From Macrothele yani (lineage: Eukaryota; Arthropoda; Arachnida; Araneae; Macrothelidae): a stretch of 64,000 nucleotides of DNA. The position numbers and the translations under genes are program-made. Numbering within the stretch: the stretch's first letter is position 1; every line of letters starts with the position of its first letter. Positions 11,740 to 21,890 of this stretch are shown piece by piece. Below the pieces are notes generated by a model, which worked only from the letters and a program-made list of their open reading frames with translations, made no database searches and had not been told where the DNA came from. Where the stretch lies: positions 82,931,127 to 82,995,126 of the forward strand of contig CM077023.1 in NCBI GenBank assembly GCA_039090855.1. Reading direction: 5' to 3'.

Positions 11740-12320
11740 CGGGACCTTTTTGGAAATACCTCTTGGGGCCTTTTTGGAAATACCTCTTAGGCCATTTCTG
11801 CAGGTTGCAGTTGAAGCACAAAAAATTCATGTATGCGTAAAATTTCGCTTTGAATGTATAAAGAAGGCAATTTCAGAAAAGGGCCCCGTAGCCTTTTTGA
11901 AAAAATCATCGTTTAGAAAGCCTTTTTATAATAATAGATTTCACTTAAAGTACAAAAGATGACACGTCTGATTTTGGTTGGGATCATTTGAATACACAAA
12001 GAAATACTGAATTTACTGAAAGGGCCCCTGGACCTTTTTGGAAATAACATCGTTTAGAAAGCCTTTTATATAGATTTCACTTAAAATACAAAAGATGACA
12101 CGTCTGATTTCAGTTGGAATTATTTGAATACACAAAGAAATACTGAATTTACTGAAAGGGCCTTGGGGCCTGTTTGGAAATAACATCGTTTAGGAAGTCC
12201 TCTATATAGGATGAGACGTCTGGTTTCAGTTGGGATTTGAATACACAAAGAAGTATTTGCTCAAAGGGACCCCGGTGCCGTTTTTGGAAATACGTAATAT
12301 CTTTTAGAAATCTTGCAGTT
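11740..12320 (+). repeat. subterminal 135-150-bp repeats, right arm
   Basis: Four or so units carrying GACACGTCTGATTTCAGTTGG, split as GACACGTCTG plus ATTTCAGTTGG, followed by GAATACACAAAGAAAT and a GGGCCCC-type block. They are inverted relative to 10590-11260, so the element folds back on itself. Confidence 0.85.
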
Positions 12321-12345
12321 GAAGTAGAAAAATATTACGTTCGTG

Positions 12346-12460
12346 GGTTCACCCTTTCGTCGTAGCGCCCTTTTTTCGCGCGCCCTTTTGTCGTATCGCT
12401 CCTTTGTTGTATCGCCCTTTTGACGTTCGTTCTTTTGTCTTGCGCCCTTTTGTCGTGATA
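12346..12460 (-). repeat. 15-bp minisatellite, right arm of foldback element
   Basis: About seven units of CGCCCTTTTGTCGTA type, the reverse complement of the left array. Read from its outer end, it reproduces the order of variant units seen from 10309 onward. Confidence 0.9.
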
Positions 12461-12462
12461 CG

Positions 12463-12650
12463 TTTTTAAGAGGTGTTAAAGGAAAATTCTGAATGTTCAG
12501 AAACCTTTCTGCAATTTGTTTCGTATATTGGCGGTAAATTGCCCCTTTTTTAAGAGGTGTTAAGGGATAATTCTGAATGTTCAGAAACCTTTCCGCAGTT
12601 CCTGTCGTATATTAACGGAAAAATTCGATTTTCAATTTTTCTGTATCCAT
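12463..12650 (+). repeat. 82-84-bp satellite, right part
   Basis: Continuation of the satellite at 10151-10304: units start at 12483 and 12567 with AAAATTCTGAATG and ATAATTCTGAATG. Same orientation and same sequence as the left part. Confidence 0.85.
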
Positions 12651-14694
12651 ATGACAGAAAATTTTCTGTAGTGGGAGCGATTCGCCGGAATATACTGTAC
12701 AGAAATAAAGAATTAAATTTCAATCGTCTGTCGGAGGAACTGATTTTGAAGTTCTGTAGCGAGATCGAACATTGTGAATAGCATATAGTATGAAATTTTA
12801 GTTATTGTGACACCAGATGTTCCTCCCTCTCTCCCATTTTGTACATCAGCTGTTGTATAATATTATCGTAAGAAACCGGGTCCTTAAATTATTGTAAAGG
12901 TGATTGTATGATACCTATGTATCAGTCTGTTGATCCTTTAAGACAAAAGCTATTATTGCTATCAAGAGTAAATTTTATATTTAGGAATTTTGTGAAGTAA
13001 TTCTATAAAGCACTATATTTCACCTTTTCTCAAAGATAATTGAAAGACACTGTCAGTTTAATAAGATCTCAAGTTTCAAAGCATTCTGTTGATTCGAAAA
13101 ATCACAATGAAAGAAATACGTAATTTGTAATAAATCCTTCTATAAAAATAAATTATTACAAACCTATTCAGAAAAAATAATACGCTCCAACAGAAAATAA
13201 AATGACTAATTCACCCGCGTTAATAACAAAAAACATTTCATCATCGCACTATTAGAGTTATACCTTGTACGTGACTGTACGTTATGTGTTTTTCTGGCTG
13301 AATGACAGCATGCGTGCGATTCCCGTAGAAAAGGTCCCTTGGTTCGAAAGAGGTAAGGGATTTTAAAAAAGCGCTGAAAAAAGTCAAAACCGAAGATTCT
13401 GCGATATTTCTGTCTAAATACGAACAAACCAGAAACGAACTTTTTCTGAAATAAACGGAATTACTGACTACAGAAACTCTGTCTAAATACTGAAGTTAGA
13501 AGAAATAGAAAATTTTAAAAACGGAAATTTTGTTAAAAAAAAAATGACACTTTCGGGCAACTTTGTGTACGTTATTTTCAGGAATTTCTCGTGAATTCAC
13601 ACCACTTATTTTTACAATGTAGATTAGTTTTTTTTAAGTAGTTTCCCAAATGCTCCGTGGGAATTGAAATTTCGTACTGAAAGCATTAGTGCATAATCAT
13701 CACAAGTACAACGGGATTCAGGGTTTACTCGTGCTTTTCTTTAACATCTTACACGCCGCCTACTTATCAATCTAGAAGCGGTGTTTTAGTATTTCAGTGC
13801 TAGAACCCCAACTTCACGGGAAGAAGACCCAAAAGCAGACACTCGAAATGACAATGCCGTTCGAATTTATTTGACGTATCACAAATAACTCTTAGCGACA
13901 ACCTAAAATTATTCAGTTTAACATCCAAATCACGCGTGGTATTGGCCGCGAGAGGAGAAAGCGTTGAAGCAGTTTCGTATTATTCAAGTGTTGTGTAGCT
14001 ACGCAGATAATCCGAAAGTCACGGACTGTACGTGCGACATGGATTGTCGCGCTGAGCTTATCGCTTGGAATCAAACAAATTTCAGGAGACGTTGCATTAA
14101 CTTAAGTACGTTACCCAGAAGTAAATAGGGGAATCACGCAATGTTTCCAGGTAAGGAACTCATTGTACTGGGTAAATGAATGATAATCAAGCAGACTGAT
14201 TAAAGGTCGGTCTTCGAAAGAGTAGATGTCGTCAAGAGATATAAATGTGTTACGAAGCGGCACAAAAAAATCTTCGTGGTGAATTCAATGTTTGAGAACT
14301 GATATGAATTTAATAAAGGATGTTTCTTCATTCACGTGTATTTTTAAAGATTTCTTCCGTTAAAAACGAAGGAAAATAGTTTCTTCTGTTTTCTGAACTT
14401 CAATATATTAAGAAGTACGTGTGTGCGTTAAATGATCATTAGTCTTATTTTATAAACCATCTATCTGTCTACCTTTCCAAGTAGTAAATGAAAAAATATG
14501 CAATCATTTGAAAAGTATGAACTTTGGAAATTGTGCAGAATTTTGGTGTTGTTCTTCTGGACCCTATTGATCTTAGTATGACATATGAGGGCATATTCTT
14601 TATGATTCTGAGTAGTTCACAGTTATACTATATCTTTCTCTAGACAGAATTTTGCATCTTGGGCAAGAAGTGTTAGGCTTAAATTTTGTTTGGG
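12651..14694. other. intergenic, no gene recognised
   Basis: AT-rich spacer. Between 13330 and 13550 there are loose, diverged repeats containing CTGTCTAAATAC and GAAAATTTT motifs, possibly relics of the satellite to the left. Open frames are short and unrecognised. Confidence 0.45.
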
Positions 14695-14865
14695 CCACCT
14701 CTGCTGCCGAGTGTTCTGAGGAGCTGGACTCACCATTAATCTAAAATGGGCCTTGGCTAGAATCCTAGATTATGCATGTGTGCTTGAAACCAGTGGCCTT
14801 AAATTAGGGGTGGGCCCTGCTTATAGCTCTCTGAGCTGCTCATGCTGGTCCTTTAGCCAATACGT
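14695..14865 (+). mobile_element. old SINE copy
   Basis: This matches the body of the SINE at 10757-10969: GAAACCAGTGGCCTTAAATT and GGGTGGGCCCTGCTTATAG, then a CTGGTCCTTTAG relic of the tail block. The tRNA-like head is badly decayed. Confidence 0.65.
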
Positions 14866-15762
14866 AAGAAAAGATAAATTAGAAGTATACAGAAATCAAA
14901 AAGCCTACTGAGAACCAAAATAGTGAAAGAAGTCTAAACGGTCATCGTCAGGGAAGTACCAGTTCAAACATTGGCTTTTCAGATGTTGACAAAGGACTGG
15001 AAGAGCCAAAGTCCGCCAATAGTACTCCCAAATCCAAAAAAATTCCATAAAAACAAAGAACCCAAAGAACGACAACAACAATCCGACGAAAGTCAAGAAG
15101 CAGAGCTAAATCTGCAATAGTCAAAAAACAAAACAAAATTACCTTAAAACACAAAGTGCATGGTAGTCACACGCCCACATTCACATACAGATAAGAAATG
15201 TCAAGGGCTCAGATAATACGAAGACGAACGAATTGCGACTGAACAGGTTGTGGTTAATAGTCAATATTGTTTGATTAGATGTAAGTTGTGTTTTTGGTGT
15301 CAGCGACCCACCAGACACATCAAGTGAAACCCATGAATTAAAATTGCAGGGTCCTTTGTTAGTTATATCTTTTACGGAAAAGTTCGTTGCGCACGTTGAG
15401 TTATAATTGTGGATCGATTGCTTGAAATATTTAGTAATAAACTGATATGGAAACCCATTCTTACTGAGTTGGGTAAAAAGTATTCTGAAGTTTAAAATTT
15501 TTTTCAGAAGTGCTACAAATTAGTATAATTCGAGTAAGTTGCGTAATAATATCGATGTACTGTGATGGAAGTATTGGAAGACCACGTAGTAAAATATTTA
15601 ATAGGAAAACTAAAATCATGTCTCTTATCATAGAGATCAACAACAGTATCCAGGTGATCATTGAAAGAAATATATAAATCTTGGTACTGCACTCTATCTA
15701 TATATAGAGTACAGCGCCTAGATTTAGAAATATCTAAATCTAGGTACTGTTATATATATACA
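14866..15762. other. intergenic, with short AT-rich palindromes
   Basis: No gene recognised. At 15717-15744 a perfect 12-bp palindrome (CCTAGATTTAGA, 4-nt loop, reverse complement) sits among TA-rich repeats just left of a Tc1-like element. AAATCTTGGTACTG and AAATCTAGGTACTG are near-duplicates about 60 bp apart. Confidence 0.5.
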
Positions 15763-16982
15763 CACAGTCGAGTCACACAGTTGTGACCACCTGTTACTTT
15801 TGACATCAACAGCGCGTAGCCAATAAAAGAAGGCACGTGTCGTGAGCTGGCTTGGAGGGTATATATGGTGTGCTGCAGGCATTCTGAAAAGATATCACTC
15901 GTGGCTGTTATGGATAAAAGGAGCGATTTATGAGACTTGCAACAAGGAATGATTATCGGTTTTCAGGCCAAGGGTGGCAGTATTTCTGAAACAGCGCAGT
16001 TTGGGAACTGTTCGCGTGCTGCTATGGTTAAAGTGTATCGTGATTGGAAAAATGGCACCATTGCGAATAAGCGACGTGGAAAATGCAGAATACCACGTGC
16101 CATTGATGTGAGAGGTGAACGTCGGCTTCGAAGGTGCGTGAGGGCCGATGGACACGCTAGAGTGAAGTAAATCACTGGCTGAATGAACCAGGGGGCTGCC
16201 GGAAGTGTGTCTAAAACGACAGTTCAGCGAACCCTGCTGCGTATGGGGCTCCGATGCAGAAGGAATGGTCATTGCCCCTATGCAAACGAAGGTTCATCGG
16301 CAAAAAATGCTTACATTTGCACGGCAGTATCGGAATTGGACCTCCGCTGATTGGCAAAGGATTGCCTTCTCCGATGAGTCACGTTTTCTGCTTCATCGAA
16401 CGGATGGATGTTGGCGTATAAGGCGAGAAACATCGGAGAGCAAACACTCTTCAACCATTGCTGGAAGAACACAAGCTGGTGGGAGAAGCGTTATGGTCTT
16501 GGGAATGTTTTCGTGGCATTCTCTGTGTACACTCATACCCGTGGAAGGCACTAAGGACCGAATTCGTTATGAATCCATCATTGCAGACCACTCACACCCA
16601 TACATGCTGATTATCTTCCCTTGGGCGGATGGGATCCTACAGCACGACAATGCGACGTGTCCCACAGCTAGATATGTCCGAGAGTGGTTGGAAGAGCACG
16701 ATGAAGACTTCAAAGTACTTCCCAGGCCCCCTAATTCCCCAGACTTAAACTCAACTGAGCATCTGTGGGACCACCTCGATCGTGTTATTCGCTCTATGGA
16801 TCCTCCATTATGCACCCTCCAGCAGCTGTCAGATGCACTGTATTCAGCATGGCTTCACACACCTGTGAACACCTTCCATCACCTTATTGAGTCATTCCCA
16901 GCCCATCCAGCTGCTGTCCGCGCTGCACACGGCGATTACTCTGGATATTAGCTGGTGGTCACAATAATGTGACTCGACCGTG
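15763..16982 (+). mobile_element. Tc1-like element, DD36E, with terminal repeats
   Basis: Terminal inverted repeats run CACAGTCGAGTCACACAG at 15763 and the complement of CACGGTCGAGTCACATTA ending at 16982, set in TA-rich flanks. Length is 1220 bp. A sister copy of the same family lies at 38445-39641. The 36-residue spacing between the second Asp and the Glu is the one reported for the Incomer (DD36E) clade of the IS630-Tc1-mariner superfamily. Confidence 0.88.
15911..16951 (+). pseudogene. Tc1-like DD36E transposase pseudogene
   Basis: The start codon at 15911 begins MDKRSDL and meets a stop after seven residues, where the sister copy has Ser. Reading resumes with DLQQGMIIGFQAKGGSISE, the HTH part. 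Another stop follows near 16168, and a one-base insertion near 16258 shifts the frame. The catalytic part is open for 248 codons (16205-16951). It has SDESRFLLHRTDG (first Asp), HDNATC (second Asp) and NSTEHLWDHLD (Glu), so the triad is still present. It ends in HGDYSGY. Dead, but the catalytic domain is preserved. Confidence 0.9.
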
Positions 16983-17344
16983 TATATATATATATATATA
17001 TATATATGGTCGGCATGTAAGGTCAGTTGATGCGTAACATATCACAGCCTCTCCTTGATAAATGTCAACCCCACCATCTCACCCACTAAAAGGGCTCTGA
17101 CGACCGCCAATAGCGGTATAACTGTACCATCGGGATTAGAGGAAATGCTATCCCACACTCACTAACGCGCTGGGCCAGCGCGTTGAGTTATGGCCAAACC
17201 CCTCCAAAATTACTCCACAACTTAAATCTTGGACCTCAGTCTCCAGCAGCTGGAATGTACCTGGCCAAGGCAGTGGCCAGTGCGACATGAAGGCAGAGGG
17301 TGCTAAGAATCACCGGAGGACCGGAATAGACTGCCATCTGATAC

Positions 17345-18713
17345 TGACCTTGGCCACTTTCAATGGACGCTTTCTGCTTCTGATTCAAGGGTCCTTGAAT
17401 TGGAACTACAAAAGATCAAATGGGACATCGTCAGGCTAAGTGAGGTAAGGAGAAAAGGAGAAGATCTCATTGAACTGAAAAGTGGACATCTCTTCTACTA
17501 TCGCGGGACAGATACTGGCAGAACTAGTGGTGTTGAATTTACAATAAACAAGAAACTGAAGGAGAAAGTTGTAGAAGTTGAAAGTTCCTCTGGCAGAGCT
17601 GCACGACTTGTTATCCAACTCTCAAGAAGATACCAGGCTCAGATTATTCAAGCTTAGGCACCCACCACGAGTCATCCTGAAGAAGAAATTGAAGAATTTT
17701 ATGAAGAAATTCGTCATCTAAATAATAAAGACAAGCAGCACTTGAAGATCATTATGAAAGATTTCAAGGCGAAAATAGGGTAACGGCAACAGAATGAAAC
17801 TTCAGTAGGTAAATTCGGTCACGGCAACAGAAACCAGCGTAGAAATACTCTCGTAGAGTTTGCAGAGGCAGAAGGGTTTTTCATCATGAACTCCTTTTTC
17901 AAGAAAAAGCCACAAAGGAAATGAACACGGAGGCATCCCAATGGTTTGACAAGTGAAATTGATTTTATTATGTGTAACAAGAAATTTGTCATGAAAGACT
18001 GCAGTGTGCTGAACAAGTTCAACACAGGTAGTGAGCATAGAATGGTAAGATATAAGACGCACCTCAATGCTAAACTCGAGCTTGGCAAGCTCTTAAAGCA
18101 AACAAAGTATATTGACATGACAAACCTTAAAAAACATCATAATACCTTCAAATTGGAACTGAGGAACAGTTTCTCTGCTCTAGAAGGTCTAACGTTGGAA
18201 GAAGTGGACATCTCTGAAGTTAACAGAAAACTAAGCAAAGCTCTTATGGAAACAGCAACAAAAATAGCTGGAACTAAGAACAAGTTGCGTATGAACAAAT
18301 TATCAGGAAAAACCAAAATTTTCATGAAAAAAAAAAGAGAAATGATGACAACTAAAGGAGATGCTACCTCCAAAGGGGAATATATCGAGCTTTGTAAGAC
18401 AGAACGAAAAAGTATCACTGAAGACTTAAGGAAATTCAACTGTGAACTAGTGAGTAAAGCAATTGAAAACAACCAAAGCCTGAAGAGAGCAAAGGGACAT
18501 CTCAGTAAGGGAAGAAAACAGATTGTGGCACTGAGAAAAGAAGATGGTTCTGTAACAAGAAATAGAGGCGAACATTTGACCAGAGTGAAAGATTTCTACT
18601 CAAGACTATATGAAAGAGATGATACATGTACTCCAGACATTACGAAAGGTACCAATATCAGAGTTATTCCACAGTCCTCTCAGCAGAAGTTGCACGTGCA
18701 ATCAAGAACATGA
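17345..18713 (+). pseudogene. RTE LINE endonuclease domain and linker
   Basis: The reading frame starts with the endonuclease motif TLATFN (near 17349) and continues with LSEVRRKGEDLIEL, then APTTSHPEEEIEEFY. Further on come GLTSEIDFIMCNKKF and GSEHRMV, the closing His block of APE-type endonucleases. It is interrupted by in-frame stops at about 17655, 17781 and 17921, the last probably replacing Trp. The following part (18060-18713) is the basic linker leading to the RT. This enzyme would nick target DNA to prime reverse transcription. Confidence 0.85.
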
Positions 18714-20150
18714 AACGGGGAAAAGCTCCAGGAGAAGTTGGAATTACCGTAGACACCATACAAGAAGTAAGTGGAGAAATTGAAACAGCACTTGCCCAAG
18801 TTTTCAGTAAATGCCTTAATGAAGGGAAGATTCCCGAGGATTGGAACAATGCTACAATGATCCTGCCACATAAAAGAGGTGGCATTGAGGATCTCAGGAA
18901 CTACCGACCTATCAGCCTCGTATCAGTGGTTTATAAAATCTTCACTGAAGTTCTTTCACACCGCTTGAAGGTAACACTGGACATGGCTCAACCGAGAGAA
19001 CTAGCTGGATTCAGGAGTGGCTACAGCACTATAGATCATATCCATGTACTGAGAGAACTAATTGAAAGAGGGAGGGAATATGAACTCCCATTATGCATGG
19101 CTTTTACGGATTATCATCAGCAGTTACCATGGCTTTGAAATCCTGCGGTATTGAAAATGCATACATTAATATTATTAATAGCATCTATGAAAATGCAAGT
19201 GCAAAGATTCGGCTATTTGAGAATACAGCACCCATAAAAATTGGAAAAGGAGTGAGACAAGGTGACTTAATATCTCCCAAACTCTTTAATGGCATTTTGC
19301 AAAATGTCTTTCAATCACTGAACTTGGAAAACAAAGGGATAAAGCTTAATGGAGATTATCTAACTCACATTCGTTTTGCTGATGCCGTAGTCATTTTTGT
19401 AACTACCCCTTCGGAGCAGCAGAGTATGATTCAGGAACTTGCTGACAAGAGAAAAGAAGTGTGATTACAAATGAACTTTCAGAAGACAAAAGTGATGTAC
19501 AATGCTTTTGCAAGAAATGAAGATTTATCGATTGATGGGGAAAAGCTTGAGGTAACTGATGCCTACATTTTTCTTGGACAGCAGATATCAAGTGTGGGTC
19601 ACATTGATGTAGAAATTAATCGACGTATAAAACTTGCCTGGAGAGCTTTTGGAAGAAACAGTATAATTTTCAAGAGCAATATGCCATTATGTCTTAAAAG
19701 AAAAGTGTTTGATCAATTCATCCTGCCAGTGCTTACGTGTGGTGCAGAGACGTGGTCCTTAACTGAAAAAGACATACAAAGACTGCAGACAACTCAAAGA
19801 AGCATGGAGAGGCGCCTGCTTGGTGTAACAAGGAGAGATAAGAAGAGAAACTCGTGGATCAGAAAAATGATAAGAATGGAAAACATCATGATCAGAGTAA
19901 AATCGCTGAAATGGGAATTGGCTGGACATATTGCCAGGACAGACCATCGATATGCAACCGAAATTTTGGACTGGATTCCAAAGGACAGGAAAAGACCCAG
20001 AAGAAGATCACATGGGAGATGGGTGGATGAAATTCGAAAGTATTCGGGAATAACATGGAGTAGACTGGCACAGGATAGACCGTTGTGGAAGAAACTTGGA
20101 AGACCTTCATCCAGCAATGGTTTGATAATGGTTGACAATGATGATGATGA
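18626..20150 (+). pseudogene. RTE LINE reverse transcriptase, dead
   Basis: RT blocks in order: AIKNMKRGKAPG, WNNATMILPHKR, LRNYRPISLVSVVYKIF, IKIGKGVRQGDLISPKLF, then THIRFADAVVIF, then a long C-terminal region with LTCGAETWSLTEKD and AGHIARTD. The catalytic FADD box reads FADA (19375-19386), so polymerase activity is lost. Motif A near 19110-19130 is missing about 28 nt compared with the copy at 3298-3630, which shifts the frame. Another stop at 19462 precedes the last open part (19471-20250). Confidence 0.9.
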
Positions 20151-20155
20151 TGATA

Positions 20156-21699
20156 TACAGTTGCTCCGCAGTGATGTTAAGGATGTTCCACTTAATTTTG
20201 ATCGTACTGCAGTCAAAAATTTTGAATTAAGTAACTTGTTGTGTGTTTAATTTCAGTTTTTGCTGTTTTCTTGGTAACATATCAAGCTTCAAAATATGTT
20301 TCACGGCAACATCAATTTTCACCAGCTTCTAATGAGTTAAAAGTTTCCAAAATGTGGATGTTGATTTTATCATTGTCCCCAAAAGGAAGAAACACTCATG
20401 AATCAACATTCACATTTCGGAAACTTTCAACTAATCACAAGCTTGTGAAAATTGGTGTTGCTGTGAAACATATTCTGGTTTCTTAATGTGACAAAACAAG
20501 TTCCAGCATTCACTCTTCCTCTTTTTGTTTTCAACAAGAACGTATTTGTTGGTCTCGACGTTCATTCATATTAACAAATAAGGTATTAATTCCGACAAGA
20601 CATGCAATGGAACGGGATGTTAGCATGTCAGAAGAAAACCTCTGAAGCTCAATTTAAAAGATTTGATGTGAAAAGTAAAAAAAGATGTCATGTGAAAAGT
20701 AAAAATGATGTGATGTGAAGCAAAAGAAATACGATGTGAAAAAGTAACTCTTACAATGTGACACGCTGGGTGTGAGAGAGTGAATCATCAGAAAAGCGGG
20801 CGACAGGCATTTCCCTTTATCTTGCTCCGGGCAACCGCATTGGTAACAAACGCAAAGGAAGTATCGTTTTACGGTATGGTTTCGATGAGTCTAGCACCTG
20901 CGTCGTATCATCGTCGGTGGAAATCTTCGTTGCTTTGAGAAAGAGACGGCAACATTTTTGTATGGCAAATCATTTTTCACTCTGCTGGTACCAGTATCGA
21001 GCAGAAAATTCCAACGTACGCATTTTTCTTTCAAATATTTTTTTTCTTTTCAAAAATAAATAGGAAATGAAAGCGGGTCGAAATCAGGTCGAAATCAGGT
21101 CGAAAACACCTTGACCAACTCGTTTCACCAGCAAGAAATTGTCGACCGGTTGACCCACTGACCAGTGAACCGTTTCCATCTCTGATTCGAACCCTGACTT
21201 ATCTCGGAAAAATGGTCAGATGAGAGCGTCGTCGGCGCCGTCGTAACGATCTACAGCACGTTTTGTATAACGGAAGAATTTTACACGAGGTATTATTTCC
21301 AGAGTCCCATTCACTTTGAATACTATTAACAGGGAACTGACGAAGTAAAATGTGAATTAAAGTGCGACAAAAGCAGAAACCATTAAGATTCTGTTAGAAG
21401 AAGATAACTTTTTTTCTCTAAAGAAGAAGAACGATTTAAAAAAAAAAAATCTGGTGCTGTTCACGCTTTCAATTTTGGCTAAAATACTTGGATTTCCAAG
21501 TAAACTTTCTCACAGTTTTTAGGTACATAATGTTTTGTAGGGAAACCATGTTTTTTGAATGTATCGAATACTGAAACAGCAGTTGTGGAATTTCCGAGTC
21601 TTTAAAGATCGGTCGGGCACTTTAATGTGAGGTAAATAATTTATAAGCATGTCAGTCTGGCTACAAAATTTTTTTGCTTCGAATCACGCCGAGCGGACT
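20156..21699. other. intergenic, no gene recognised
   Basis: Spacer. At 20660-20750 a short imperfect tandem repeat of GATGTGAAAAGTAAAA type is present. At 21077-21105, GTCGAAATCAG recurs in tandem. No protein family is recognisable. Confidence 0.45.
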
Positions 21700-21890
21700 T
21701 TTTTTTTTTTTTTTTTTGTTCTTTTTTAGTGTTTAACGACTCGAACACCATGATCAGCTCTTAGTTCTATATAAGCAGACACTTGTTTCTGGGAAAAGGA
21801 CAGGGCCATCTCCCATGCCTAAGCCGGGACTCGAACCACGAGCCTATATTGGACGAATGCTTTCGGGACCATCTGGGTGGAATGAGCAAA
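21700..21890 (-). mobile_element. old SINE copy with long A tail
   Basis: A T-rich run (the tail on the opposite strand) is followed by GTTTAACGACTCGAACACC, GATCAGCTCTTAG and CCGGGACTCGAACCACGAG (the B-box region) and ends near the head at ACCATCTGGGTGG. The order matches the intact reverse-strand SINE at 44669-44894. Confidence 0.7.

Larger units (their letters stand above)
10305..12462. mobile_element. foldback-like transposable element
   Basis: A 2158-bp unit with inverted arms made of tandem repeats. Outermost are 15-bp units (ACGACAAAAGGGCG type) at 10309-10565, facing their reverse complements at 12346-12460. Inside these are about 135-150-bp units in one orientation (10590-11260) and inverted on the other side (11740-12320). 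It interrupts an 82-bp satellite: TTTTCAAGAG (10295-10304) and TTTTTAAGAG (12463-12472) look like a 10-bp target duplication. Removing the element plus one copy of this restores a unit of exactly 82 bp. No transposase is visible, so it would need one in trans. The architecture matches Drosophila foldback (FB/Galileo-type) elements. The superfamily is inference. Confidence 0.8.
17010..20155 (+). mobile_element. RTE-type LINE, nearly full length, inactive
   Basis: A non-LTR retrotransposon with an untranslated leader (about 17010-17340), an APE-type endonuclease, a reverse transcriptase and a short GAT-repeat tail (20137-20152), which is typical of RTE elements. The protein is in three frames with several stops. 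It follows directly after the TA-rich right flank of the Tc1-like element at 15763-16982. A second fragment of the same family is at 3298-3630. Target duplications were not identified. Confidence 0.85.

Noticed and set aside
15937..16170. Small HTH regulator
   Set aside because: It is the N-terminal DNA-binding part of the Tc1-like transposase, separated from the rest by a stop and a frameshift.
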